This document shows positions 32,984 to 43,979 of a DNA stretch of 64,000 nucleotides, piece by piece. The notes under the pieces are model-generated. The model searched no databases. It was not told the origin of the DNA and saw only the letters and a program-made list of their open reading frames with translations. Within the stretch, counting starts at the first letter, position 1, and every line of letters begins with the position of its first letter. The translations under genes were made by a program, and so were the position numbers. Source of the DNA: Urophycis tenuis (lineage: Eukaryota; Chordata; Actinopteri; Gadiformes; Phycidae); contig JAXIVH010000169.1 of NCBI GenBank assembly GCA_036785325.1, positions 124,001 to 188,000 on the forward strand, in the 5' to 3' direction.

Positions 32984-33384
32984 GACACACGCAAAGGCTC
33001 ACGTGAAGCTCGCCAGACAGAGCGGTTAACATTTTTTAATTTCACTATTTTATTTCTCTCTCTTTAATAAGCGGTCTATTGAGTGAGATTTTTATTTGTT
33101 GTGAAATATGTATGATTACAATATCAAGCATTTACAAGCACTAGACCCAAAATTCAAGCATTTTTTAAACCTTAAAAACACAACATTAAAATTCAAGCAT
33201 TTTTAAGGATTTCAAGCACCCGTACGAACCCTGCATATTTGTAAGAGACATATTTCATGTTTTTGTGTGCACCGCACGCTTCCAGTGCCTCCCTATGGAC
33301 GTCCGTGTTTTTTCTCCTCACGCACGTGAGGCACGCAGCAAATAAGCTGCGCTGCTGTTGTCATTAAACAAACACTACAGCGAG

Positions 33385-34862
33385 ATGGCTGCATGTGCGA
33401 GTGATACTGTGGCCGCCGGTCCACGGCTGGTTGAAAAAGATGACGTGAGGAGTGAGATATGGAGGTACTTTGCCTACCTTGCTGACAGTGAGGGCAACGC
33501 TACCGATAAGTCGAGACCTGTTTGTCGTAAGTGCTACAAACAATTTCAAACGAAGGGAGCCAACACCTCGAACCTGGCGAAACACTTGGCCGACAAGCAC
33601 GCCGAGTTGCACAAAAAGACCGACAGGTTAGTATGTGAAAGATAACATCATCACGTTCATGCCCTTAAAATAAGTCAAATGAGAAGGCTATAGTTTATTT
33701 TGTGACAAGTCACTATTTTGCACCACCGTAGTTTGACCAGGCTATCTACAGAAATAGTAGGCTAACTATGGGCATTATCCTCATGGCTAACCACAATAGC
33801 CTGCCTACCGCTAATTCAGCATCTCTGAAAACGCAACTTTATTTCATATGACGTAAATAATTTGCAAGCTGCTAAAATAAAGCATACAAAACATCAGCTA
33901 AAATGATCTATAGCCTATATGATTAAAATCACAGCATGTGCATGTTTGTCAGTGATTTATTTAGCCTATATTGGGTTATTACAGCATTTAAAGAGCATAA
34001 ACCTACTGTACGCAAAGGAGGTGTAGGTCATATGAAACCTTTGCCTTGTAATAAATTATGGACTCAAATATAAAGTTAACCATCAAAGAAATCAGACATT
34101 GAAGTACAGGAAACATTAGCCTATATTAATCCATATGTCACAGTTTAAACAACATTAGGTTAACTCATTATATCCTATGAATAATGGTAATTTTATGGTT
34201 AAGTGAATGTTAGCAATTATCACTACCACTGCATATAGAGATGTTTAGTTAGTCACAAGTTATTGTTACTATCACACATAAACTATTTAGGTCCTCCGTT
34301 ATGACAAATTTATCACCATCATATTTTAAATATTTCCATTTTCTTCTGCTACAGCAGTCTTCAGCTACGGGCTCTGAAAGAGCAGCTCCTCAAAGGCAGC
34401 AGCCAACCCAGCAGCCCACCCTCCAAGCTATGTTTGAGCTCAATTTTATTTGTTTTTTTAAACTCAGTTTTGAGTATAAGAGATAATGCAGCTAAATTTG
34501 ATTTGTTTTTGTTTTTTTATTGAATGCCATTGCTTTAATTTGTTATTTATGTTCATTACTGGTAACGCTTATGTTTCTTATGACTGAGATAATGCTGCTA
34601 AATTTATTTTTTTTACCTTGAATGTCATTTCTCTAATTTATTTTTTATATTTTGATATTTCATATTATGTTCTGTTAAATATATCTGCTGTTCATATGTT
34701 CATTTATTAGTATGTTATGATTAGAATGTTGCCCCAGTTTTAAAATAAAGCACATCAATGATATTTGAGAGTGTTTCTCCCTTTTCAGGAAAAGTATCGA
34801 AAACGCAGTTCTTGACTTGGTATCGGTATCGAAACAATAATTTTGGTATCGTGACAACACTA
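33385..34862 (+). mobile_element. Deleted hAT (ZBED1-like) with TAGTGTTGTCACGATACC terminus
   Basis: The first exon (33385-33636) encodes a ZBED1-type BED finger: EIWRYFAYLADSEGNA, CRKCYKQFQTKGANTS and NLAKHLADKHAELHKK. A short second exon-like segment near 34350-34435 reads QRQQPTQQPTLQAMF, then the catalytic region is missing. The right terminus at about 34800-34862 has GGTATCGGTATCGAAAC and GGTATCGTGACAACACTA, complement of the common hAT end. The left terminus is not seen. Confidence 0.7.
33650..34340. other. Intron-like gap in the deleted ZBED-like hAT
   Basis: AT-rich non-coding DNA between two transposase exon remnants. No gene. Confidence 0.45.
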
Positions 34863-34863
34863 G

Positions 34864-35220
34864 TTGGGACGTGGGGTGCCAATGCTTTTGAGCGTGGGTC
34901 AAGTAATCCAGGAAGTGTTAAGTGGAGCGCGTATCGCGTTATGTACCATTTGGGGGCGGTGACGTCATTGATGACAAACGAAGCTTCGTTCGTCGGATGC
35001 TCGAAATTTGGGCGGGATTCACAAACGCATAAACCGTCACTGAGCCACCTGCCTTATTGGCACATTTGTTGTCTCGGTGTGAGTTTCGGTGAGTTTCAGT
35101 GAGTATCAGTGTGAGTTATAGTTAGTTTCAGTGTTGATGACAATTACATATTGAAACACTGTTTACAGAATTCCACTTATTTTCATGTTACACATGAGTA
35201 CACATGCAAATATACATTTT
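34864..35220 (+). repeat. Dispersed ~370-bp repeat, copy B
   Basis: Near-identical to 30530-30898 but lacking a short GTTTCAGAGTGAGTGTCAGT stretch near its middle. After 35220 the sequence continues TTTGGATCAATACATGAACC, and at about 35400-35425 reaches GAAGCTTCATCTGCCCATCA, resembling the inverted end of a fish hAT (TGATGGGCAGATGAAGCTTC). Confidence 0.75.
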
Positions 35221-35429
35221 ATTTATTTGGATCAATACATGAACCATAAATGCAATATATATTAAGGTGAATGTAATTCTCATTCATGCATGAATTACGC
35301 CTGTAGCACATTTTGACCAGCAGGAGGGTTTGTGTGCACATGAAGCGTCGAGAAATCAACCTATTTGCGAACCACTTGGCTGGAAAGCTTCAAAGTCTAA
35401 AGAAGCTTCATCTGCCCATCACTACTTTT

Positions 35430-35870
35430 TATAAGTTTAGAATGAGAGGTACATTTTTTGTTTATTTTATTGTACCGCCTCCTTGACCTCACTGATCATT
35501 AAGGCCTCAGTTGTACTGATGATTCAGTTATTTATTTATATTTTCTTTTCTTTTATTTATTGTATTTTATTCTGTTTTATTTGTTATGTTTTTATTTTTA
35601 TTTTCCTCATTTGCACAAATTTAGGTGTCTATGCTGCTGCTTTTATAAGATTTTTTTTTTCCCTTGAGAAAATACAGTGCAGAGAAAGGGAAGTTTGTTC
35701 ATCCCCGAAAATTTAAAAAGTTATATTGAACTTAGAATATAAATTAAGTCAACTGAACACACATTTTTTAAGTATATTGTAACTCAAAACATTTTTTATG
35801 ATAACTGAGAAGTTCTTACGTAATCAGTTACAGCAAAAATTTTGAGTTTTCTGAACTTATTCAGGTTTAC
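35430..35870. other. AT-rich gene-free stretch
   Basis: TTTATTTATT-type low-complexity DNA. No feature recognised. Confidence 0.4.
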
Positions 35871-35873
35871 AGT

Positions 35874-36520
35874 GTACCTGGTGATTTGGACGGTGTAGGG
35901 AGTGAATAATGTGGAGCCTCTCCTGTGTCACTGCCACTGCATACAGACTCCTGTGTGTCCACATCTGACCGTTCGTCTGCCTCACCGGAGGGAATCTCTG
36001 ACCACACAAAGAAATATTCCACCAACGCATAAAAAATAAGGCATATTTTGAATCTTGTTGTCTCTTATTATGTTTAAGCACACATTTAGCACTATATATT
36101 TAATTGCTTTATGATTTATTTACCTGCTGAATGCTGTATCGAGGATGATGGGCCTTCATCCTCGTCTCCAGGCTCATCACTATGCAAAGCTTCTAGTTTC
36201 TAGGAAAAGATATCTCAGTTACTGCCTTCAAGTATACAACTTAAGTCAAAAGTCAAAAGAAATCCTGTGGCATTCCTTGATATTTTCCTTGATGGCCTTT
36301 GTGGAGCTACAGCCTATTCAATAAAAATTTGTTATGCTGTACTAGTCTTAACCTTCCTATATGGTCTCTGCATACTTATACATACCTTGATTTGCTGATA
36401 AATCAGGGGATAGTGATGACTGCTGCTCATGCTCATCCCTGACGCACATTTCTGCCTCACTGTCTCCTGCTCCTGTTGCTGACTTACTTTTCTTCTTCAC
36501 AATGAAGAATCTCAATATTT
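35874..36520 (-). pseudogene. Possible acidic exons of an unidentified gene or transposase
   Basis: The minus strand shows three exon-like blocks with plausible splice sites. About 36517-36385 reads KKSKSATGAGDSEAEMCV; about 36203-36122 reads LEALHSDEPGDEDEGPSS, followed by a GTAAAT donor; about 35998-35876 reads EIPSGEADERSDVDTQES, followed by GTACAC. All are serine/acid-rich and lack a recognisable fold. They could be the low-complexity linker of a transposase (THAP or ZNF type). No function can be assigned. Confidence 0.3.
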
Positions 36521-36539
36521 TGAGACCTTGTCATTGTTC

Positions 36540-38460
36540 TTATCCTATTATTTCCCTAGGTGTACACTTCTTGCCACTGAGGAAATACGTAAATGCATAA
36601 TGTTCAGTTAGACTACTTTTTCAAATCAAAAAACATATTTCCTTAAGCTGAAGCAAGGCTATCTTAACATATATATTACATACTGTTGTGTTATCCTAAC
36701 ACTTGTGTGGCAGACAGTTTTCAACCAGTTACACTTTTTAAATCAGAAAGCCCCTGTGCCATTAAAAGATAAACTTTAAGAAACGAAATAGCTGAACAGT
36801 TACTATTGACATTACTTTATTTATGTGCTCAAATAGACTAGGGATGGGAGACTGGCAGCAGCAGGTGGTGTGCCAGCCCCGCAGGCTGCGATCCCATCGG
36901 TGCGCACCGTCCCTCACTGCGGGGATAGAGGACGCAGCGAGCGGTCCGCTGCGCCCCCCATCCCCCCGGGAGCGGCGGAGGGCGCCTGGTGAGCAGGCTG
37001 GCCGCCGGCGCACCGCGACGAACCGCCGAAAAAATATAGGCTGTCTCTGCTGAATTGTGTTACGAGTATTACTCGCACATGTGCCCCCTAAGTACATTTG
37101 TACAATTGGCATACATCTATTTTTAGTAACGTTAGCAAATGCGAGTTAAACGCTGGCTCTGTCGAGCCCTAAAGTTAACTTATGTAGCTTTACAACTGTT
37201 ATGTTAGCTTAACCCCCCGGCCATCTCCTTAACTTTAGCTACACAAACTTAACGTTACTTAATCACCCACGAATTCCCACATTAAACACTAAGGTTACAC
37301 ATACCAATGTACAATTTTACTTACCTTTATTCATCTTTACGATTCACCAAACCAGCCGTTCAGCGATCAGCAATCAGTCACAATCAGCAGCAGTCCAACC
37401 GTCGGGTGTTCGTCTTGTGATTGGACGAAATTTGAATGAACTTGCCTTGCCGGCAAATTACCAATGACGCAATTAGTTACAATGCAGGCATAATGCTGCG
37501 TAAAAATGAATTAAAAATAATTTTGAACAACATCAAAACGCTTTAAAATTGTGCTTTTATACATATATGTGTGGAAAAAAAAATATTACAATTAATTAAG
37601 CACACTTTTTTTTTTCTCCCAAAGTCTGGTGGGGGGGCCAGGTAGGGGGGCCAATCAAATTTCAGGGGTAGCCAGTGCCACCCCCAGCCACCCACACTTG
37701 ATTGTGGACACATGGATGTATGAAACAAACCATTTGTAACATGAAATGTTCTGAAGTGTTGCATACCATACAGTGTGCTTTCACAGAACAGAAATGCGGG
37801 TGTCACATAACAACTGTTATATGACATACATAAAAGGAGTTTCATGGGGTGGGAGGTGGGGGCTATGGTGTACAACAAAACCAAGGGGTGATCTCTCAAA
37901 GCCTAGCCTTGTAAATATATAGGGGAGAATATATAGAGGCTAGGAATGGCCGCCTCTTGATTTTTCTTTTAGTTTAGTATTACTTTACTTATTTCTACCT
38001 CAAAGAAGCCTCCCCTGCAGTTTCTTCATCGGCCTACGTATAGACGAATCCGACGGCCGTTCTGTGTAGGCTGCCATCTTGTGGCGACGCCATTACTGAC
38101 CTGTTACTTATATGTAATTCTAAAACTGTTAGTCCCAATGCTTGATTCTGATTGGCTGATAGGTGTGCTTTATGAGACGATTAAGTACACCTGTCCCCAT
38201 CCAACGCTGCTGCTGACCGCTTCACCGCATCACTCCGCGCATAGCAACGACGACGACAATAAAGAAACTCGGAACCGGCTTTTTTCTGCTTTGTTATGGA
38301 ATGGAAAGTTAACTTCGATTTGTTGGGTGGACTAACTATAATCGATAAACTGCTTGTGGAAAGGGGCTGTTAAAAATAAAGTGATTGCTTGCAAGCGACG
38401 TGTTGTTTCTGCAACCTGGCCGGGAACTACTTCCTCGTATCTGGGAACTACTTTGTTGCG
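36540..38460. other. Unassigned stretch including a GC-rich island and a dispersed repeat
   Basis: 36860-37025 is strongly GC-rich (GCGGCGGAGGGCGCCTGG and similar), as in a CpG-rich 5' end, but no gene is identified. 37600-37700 carries GGTGGGGGGGCCAGG and a CCACCCCCAGCCACCC motif resembling a hAT terminus. 38100-38400 has no recognised gene. Confidence 0.35.
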
Positions 38461-38463
38461 CAT

Positions 38464-38705
38464 CTAGTGAATTATTAGTGAAACGGAAGCGTTTTTATTG
38501 CTACATGATTTTTCATATTGCCGCGTTGGTAACAGTTTTAGAATAGCAATTAGCCACTCGACGGTGTGAATTATGGAGAAAATAAGGAACGTCTGAGAGA
38601 TATATATTTTTTTTTTATCTGTCTCTCAGCCGTTCCTTATTTTTCCATAATCCACACCCTCTCGTGACTAATTGCTAAAACAAACCTCCGCGATAATTCA
38701 CCCTC
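38464..38705. repeat. ~100-bp-arm inverted repeat (hairpin)
   Basis: The left arm TTTTAGAATAGCAATTAGCC then GGTGTGAATTATGGAGAAAA and TAAGGAACGTCTGAGAGA is matched in reverse on the right (TCTCTCAGCCGTTCCTTATT, CCATAATCCACACC, CTAATTGCTAAAA). A short AT spacer (about 38605-38620) separates the arms. It lies just upstream of the ISL2EU nuclease gene and could be a MITE or the element's terminus. Confidence 0.75.
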
Positions 38706-38728
38706 GATGACAGCTACAGCCAGGCAGT

Positions 38729-40515
38729 ATGGCTTGTTGGGTTGATGACGTTAGACAGTGGCCTCCAGTCACAGATGAAGGTACAAACGATCCTACAGAT
38801 TATTTATGAAAATAGGTTAGAGTAGAGAATGGGGAAAGAAAGACATAATTGGAACTAGGTTGATATCATATCTACTTAACTACTGTGGCTAGCTAACGAG
38901 GAAACTATAAAAAAATATCTGTCCATTTGGCAACAATAAATAAATGAATGGATATCAGATAAACAAATTCATGTTTTTCATTTGTGACCATTGTTGATCT
39001 AATTTTCACATTTCCAAAGGAAAGGTAAGGTACAGCTATAACTGCTAGCGTTGTTGGTTCTCAGAGTGAGAGTCACAGTCAAGCAAATCAAACGTTAACA
39101 ACAGACATAACAGTAATGTTACTACTGCCCCCAATGCGCCCCTTCTGTTGTTTTAAAGGTATTCAAGAGTATTTTCTCCATCGCCTGGCATCCGATGATC
39201 AACAAAATGCCAACCACAGATCACTGATAGAGGGTCAAAATTACCTGAGCTCTGGATGGGTTGGTCAAATAATGCACACTCTTCCAGATGATAAACACAA
39301 TCGGACCTCTCCGATTTTCACAGACCATTAACAACGCTCATACTGTACAAATAACTCTGCAGAGGAAGGATGGGAAAGTTGTAGATGTGCACTGTGATTG
39401 CATGGCTAACAGAGGGAAGTGTTGCAGTCATACAGCAGGTCTACTTTACAAGCTGAAAGATGCTGTGACTCGAGGCTTCACAGGTACAACCTGCACGGAC
39501 CAACTGTGTGCCTGGAACCAATCAACTTGGAGGAATGTGGTACCAGACACGATTGAGAACATTCAAGGGCCAGACCATGAACAGGGAAAAAGTATGAAAG
39601 CTACCTCCATGGCATTTGAGACTGATGCAGAGGTCATTCAACACTTCTCATCTCCTGAGTTGGCCGGCTTAGCCATGATACCTGGGAGCATTTTGCATCA
39701 GGTGCTGACTGCACACCCACAGAAAAAAGCAACCAATGAGCTACCCAGAGAGCATGAACAGTGTGCTGAACATGAATGTAATCTCTGCAATGTAGTGTTT
39801 GAAAAATATGTAAAATGTGGGAAAGATCAGAGAGAGAAAATTGAAACAAAATCAAAGGGCCAGGATTGTCAATTTTGGCTAGACCAGAGAAAAGTTAGGA
39901 TTACCAGCAGTGAGGCATCAGACGTGCCCAAAAAAACAGACCCAAGCAACTGGGTGGAAAGAAAATTGAATGCTGTGTTTGCTGGATGCACGGCTGCGAG
40001 ATAGGGTCAATCAGCTGAGCCTTTAGATAGAAAATGGTTTGAAGGGACCACAGGGCAGACAGTTGAGACCACAGGTCTTCTTGTACATTAGAAGGAAAAC
40101 TGGCTTGCTGCCAGTCTAGATGGAGTAGTTGACAAAGATACCATCCTTGAGATTAAGTGTCCTACACCAAAGAAGCTTGAGGCACATGATGGCAGTCTGC
40201 AAAAAATGATTGAATCAAACACATATATTGTGAAATATGTAAACGGAATGTATGCCCTTAGGGAAACTGCGTCAGGTTTTGGCTACTATTACCAGATTCA
40301 AGTAGCAATGTATTGCGCAAACAAACAAAAAAAGCAAGTTCCTGGTATGGACCCCAAATGAACAGATTATCCTAGATGTACCATACAACCAAGAGTGGAC
40401 TGAAGAACACATCTCCCACCCGAAGAAGGTTTACTTCGAGCATCTGTTACCAGCAATAATTGCGCAAGGTGTAATGGACTCAAGTGATGTAGCTCTTGAT
40501 TTTAATAATAACTGA
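38729..40515 (+). pseudogene. ISL2EU accessory protein: SWIM zinc finger plus YqaJ-type nuclease
   Basis: Exon 1 (38729-38780) reads MACWVDDVRQWPPVTDE and ends in GTACAA. Exon 2 starts at 39159 with IQEYFLHRLASDDQQNAN and SLIEGQNYLSSGWVGQI. After a frame change near 39310 come HTVQITLQRKDGKVVDV and the SWIM finger CDCMANRGKCCSHTAGLLY, then CAWNQSTWRNVVPDTIEN. The C-terminal half is a YqaJ/lambda-exonuclease-type nuclease: RITSSEASDVPKKTDPSN, WLAASLDGVVD, ILEIKCP (the E-x-K motif) and YYYQIQVAMYC. It contains a stop after CTAAR near 40002, a TAG near 40090 and a frameshift near 40330, so it is inactive. ISL2EU elements are known to encode a YqaJ protein, though the enzyme's exact role is not established. 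It converges with the transposase at 40.7 kb. Confidence 0.8.
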
Positions 40516-40722
40516 ACTGTCAACTGAATGAAACTAAAGTCAACACATGTTGCTAAAATGAAATGAACATGAAATTAATGATTTTCAGAGCAATGAAAGA
40601 TTAAGATGAAAAAAGAACTGTAGGAGACTGTCTAGACTCGAGTCCATGTGTGTATCTGTGTGTGTGTGTGTGTGTGGCAGGCAGCTCTTCACATCAAATA
40701 TGTACAAATACTGTACAAAATA

Positions 40723-41770
40723 TTAAAACAAGTGGTTTCCCTCAATGTCCTCTGCCATGTCCCATAAGTATTCATCACCTTCACCTTCTGCTTCTCTCTC
40801 TGTTTCCTCTCGAATTAACTGAGGTTGCAAGTTACAAAGCCTCGCACAAATAGTTACAATGTCATCAACATGTTGTATTCTACCTGGGATAATATTACTC
40901 AAAAATTTGAAACCTTTCAATCGTCTAATAGCACGCTCTACATGAATTCTGACATTTGCCAAGCGACGTGTCCGTGTAACTTCATGCTCCGGAAGTTCTT
41001 TACAGCCACGTGTAAACGCTGGTATGGCCAACGTCACTCCTGGAGGCAAAACATCTGTGATGGTGAATCCACGGTCGGCCAAAACTTGATCACCAGGAAT
41101 CAGATGACTAATAAGACCACTGTTCCGTGTGATAAAAGTATCACTAGCCCTCCCACCAAACAATTTGGACACAAACATCACAAAGCCATTGGGAGCTATG
41201 CAATATAGGGCTTTGTATGTGTTAATGTGCTTGTAATTGCTGTATGTTTGGGCTCGTTTCCTTAAGTTCTTTGGCCTTTGTACAAATATTTCTGTACAGT
41301 CTATAATGCATGTTGCTTTGGGATAATTTACGCTGAAGCTCTGAGGCCTTATTCTCTCCAGAGTATCTCTAGGCAACCAAGCTATTATATTTTCTTTCAT
41401 AAACCTTGCGAGTATAGGTCTCCAGACTGCAAAGATCTCACAAGCTGTAGTCCTACTTATTCCAAACCGCTTTCCTAGATCTGTGAACATCAAACCAAGG
41501 CGGAGCCTCATCAAAACAAGCAACAATTGGTGATGCACTGCCAACTTAATGGTCCTTGGCTGCGGTAAAAAATGTGTGACGGCAAATAAAAGCTGCCAAA
41601 AACTGGCGATATTTATGCCTGTGAAAAACCTACTGTCTTCGTCATCCAAGTCATAGGCTGAGATTGATGGTGCAGGATCCGTTTGTGTTGCACTGTCTTT
41701 TGTTGACTTGCTTGAACAATAGTTGTGCTCTGAAATCTCTGGCCACTGGATGCCAAGGTTCTTGAACAGC
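40723..41770 (-). CDS. ISL2EU/IS4EU-type DDE transposase (DDE_Tnp_4 fold)
   Basis: The minus strand is open from about 41770 to the stop at 40723. It begins NLGIQWPEISEHNYCSS, then SAYDLDDEDSRFFTGIN. The core has LVLMRLRLGLMFTDLGKRF and ISRTTACEIF (helix-turn-helix), CIIDCTEIFVQRP (first Asp), SDTFITRNSG, GDQVLADRGFTI (second Asp) and VRIHVERAIRRLKGFK (Glu). The C-terminus is acidic. The THAP domain expected upstream is not visible and a LINE fragment lies beyond 41790, so the N-terminus is probably missing. The catalytic core is intact. HARBI1-like similarity is expected since the folds are related, but the YqaJ neighbour favours ISL2EU. Confidence 0.82.
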
Positions 41771-41789
41771 CTGTATACTATATACTTGT

Positions 41790-42010
41790 GAAGACAGGCT
41801 GATACAGGCTTGTTGATTCTGACATGAGAACCAAGTCCGGCCTAAGTGTGGTCACTGCGATGGTCTCTGGGAATTTAAGCTGTTTCCCCAAGTCCACCTT
41901 CAGCTGCCAGTCCCTAGCTGTTGTCAGGAGCCCCCCTGTTTGGCTTGGGCGGTGTTGAGGCTTCTCACCAGATTTAACAAAGGTGATTGAATGCCTAGCT
42001 GGCTGCTGCT
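41790..42010 (-). pseudogene. LINE fragment with restriction-like endonuclease end (R2/R4/Dong type)
   Basis: The minus strand gives FVKSGEKPQHRPSQ, LLTTARDWQLKVDLGKQLKF and TTLRPDLVLMSEST. This is the C-terminal region of site-specific-type non-LTR elements where a PD-x-K nuclease is located (RPD is the first acidic site). It breaks off before the downstream ELTVPWE-like block. It is a short relic next to or inside the ISL2EU element. Confidence 0.6.
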
Positions 42011-43262
42011 GCTTGCTGAGTGAGATCCCTGAGCAGGGAAGATGGCGAGCAGCAGTGGGGATGCAGGCGGTGAAAAGAACCTGCAGCTCTACGTTTCCCT
42101 CTCCTGGCTCACGCCGCACATAAGACACCGGGAGACGTCGTTCAACTACGATGTGCATGTAATGTTTGCTTTGTGTTGGCAAACTAGCTTGCTAGCAGTA
42201 GGCTACGACCAGGGAAGACACGAACTAGGAATGCACAGTCGAATACACTATTGATGTATGCTACCATTGTTGCACACAAAAAAGGTTGATATATGTGCCC
42301 GCGTTTTTAGAATCTTGAATCTCACATACTTATGCCACCAACAGAATAAGCAGGCCAATAGCAACCAAGCGCGCAGTCCTTCCTCCCTCACTTTAAAAAT
42401 CACTAGCCACCACTTGCGTGGTGTTTCACTGATGTCTGGAGGTAGGTAGGCGCAGTTCCATTGACGGCTTTGTAGGCCAGCAGCATCGTCTTGAATTTGA
42501 ATTTGACAAGCTATGCAATAAGGTGTGCTAGTGTAACAGATTAAAGAATGACAAATATTTATGGACCCTTTCATTTTATATTTTGTGGTTACGTGAGTTT
42601 TATTTCACCAAAATCTTGTATTGTTCATAGTAGTTTTTAGGGGAGGTTTGAGGTTTATTTGTTGTGTAACTGCGCCCTCTATTGGATGGTGGTGGCTATA
42701 TGCTGGATTTTCGTGTTCCTTTCTCAGTTTGCATGCCACTTGTTTGAGAGCGGTACTTGTCCACAGCAGTGCAATGTGAACTTGAAATATACGTGTTCTA
42801 ACTTTAGTGTAAGTGCACATGGATATGTATTTCAGGATGAGTGCACTTAAATTTAGTCATGTTTTGTCGAGAACATTTATGCTTTGAGAGCTTTAAACAT
42901 AGCTAACCTTATTTGCCCTTGCCATTTCATCTTCGTGTAATATAGCCCAAATGTTTCAGTTGTCCTTTTTCTTATCAGCCTAACAGATAGTCCTGAATCT
43001 TTGCTCTCATTGAATGTGTACAGGTAGCCTACCCCCAATACCAGGTTTTATGTGTTCATTGAAATGTTTTCTTGTTTTTTTTTCTTTCTTGTTTTGAAAT
43101 ACTATTAGATAGTATTCAGTTTGCATCCCACTTGGTTGAGAGAGACTGATTCATTTAGTGAGGATAGAGTCCTGAATCTTTGCTCTCATTGAATGTGTAG
43201 GCCTACACTTTACTATAGGCCTACGTAGAGTGTCTGTCTCTTCTTTCTTTTTGCACTGGAGT
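42011..43262. other. Gene-free stretch
   Basis: No gene recognised. GTCCTGAATCTTTGCTCTCA followed by TTGAATGTGTA occurs twice (about 42991 and 43170), a local ~180-bp duplication, and AGTTTGCATGCCACTTG/AGTTTGCATCCCACTTG also repeats (42727, 43119). Confidence 0.4.
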
Positions 43263-43274
43263 ATTGTATTGTAA

Positions 43275-43308
43275 CGAATGCAATTTCCCTCATGGATCAT
43301 TAAAGTAC

Positions 43309-43369
<61 letters not shown>

Positions 43370-43372
43370 CAG
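43275..43372 (+). repeat. LINE tail followed by (CTGT)n microsatellite
   Basis: GCAATTTCCCTCATGGATCA then TTAAAGTA is a LINE 3' end. It is directly followed by about 15 CTGT units (43311-43370), presumably expanded from the LINE's own tail repeat. Confidence 0.7.
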
Positions 43373-43423
43373 TGTATAAAGAGCAAAGAAAGAACGTCAG
43401 CGTCCTGTCTTCAGTGCACCGGA

Positions 43424-43972
43424 GGAGCGTGTCTATGTTCCCATGGCCCATTGGTCCCACAGCCCATTGGTCCCACGGCCCACTGGTCCCACAGCCCACT
43501 GGTCCCACAGCCCATTGGTCCCACAGCCCATTGGTCCCAAGTCACTAAGACTTTTTTTTATTTTTTAGGCCCATTGGTCCCACAGCCCATTGGTCCCACA
43601 GTCCATTGGCCCCACAGCCCATTGGTCCCACATTGCTTTTTTATTTAAATTTAAACCATTAAAACAATTAAATTAAACAATTAATGGAATAATTAAACAA
43701 TTACTTATTTTTTTTATTTAATTATTATTATTTAATTATTTATTTAATTATTTAATTATTTAATGGAATAATTAAACAATTAACAATTAAACAATTAAAA
43801 CAATGGGCCTAAAAAATAATGTTAAAAGTCTTTATGATGTGGGACCAATGGGCTGTGGGACCAATTGGCTGTGGGACCATTGGGCCTAATTTTGAAAAAA
43901 CAAAAAATTCTTAGCAATGTGGGACCAATGGGCTGTGGGACCAATGGGCCGTGGGAACATAGAGCTGACCCC
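43424..43972. mobile_element. Foldback element with minisatellite arms
   Basis: Both arms contain tandem CCCATTGGTCCCACAG 16-mers: left at about 43445-43635 in the plus sense, right at about 43845-43955 in the complement. Arms start TCTATGTTCCCATGGCCC and, inverted, CTCTATGTTCCCACGGCCC. Flanks share CACCGGA (43417-43423 and 43973-43979), a likely 7-bp TSD. The centre (43650-43820) is TTAATTATTT-type DNA. The open frames across the minisatellite are artefacts of its period. Confidence 0.75.
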
Positions 43973-43979
43973 CACCGGA

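Larger units (their letters stand above)
31223..33233 (-). mobile_element. hAT element with CAAGCATT-rich termini (minus strand)
   Basis: The left end TGGGTTCATACACC with ATTCAAGTACTTTTCAAGGA, and the right end ATTTTTAAGGATTTCAAGCA then CCCGTACGAACCCTG, form an imperfect inverted pair with the GGGTTCGTAC family terminus. A first transposase exon lies on the minus strand near the right end. The body is deleted or unrecognisable. I could not identify a clean TSD. Confidence 0.6.

Noticed and set aside
35857..36081. 74-codon minus-strand frame as a standalone gene
   Set aside because: Crosses a likely splice donor; a different frame gives the acidic exon-like reading, so the long frame is probably incidental.
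36860..37025. GC-rich block as promoter/CpG island of a host gene
   Set aside because: Composition is suggestive but no adjoining gene is identifiable, so it is only noted as a GC-rich patch.
43440..43640. Regular short repeats resembling a CRISPR array
   Set aside because: The 16-bp units are directly adjacent without unique spacers, in a vertebrate genome; it is a minisatellite arm of a foldback element.
43264..43648. Open frames reading WSHSPLVPQPIGPTA repeats
   Set aside because: They are translations of the CTGT microsatellite and 16-bp minisatellite arms; no start context or protein family.
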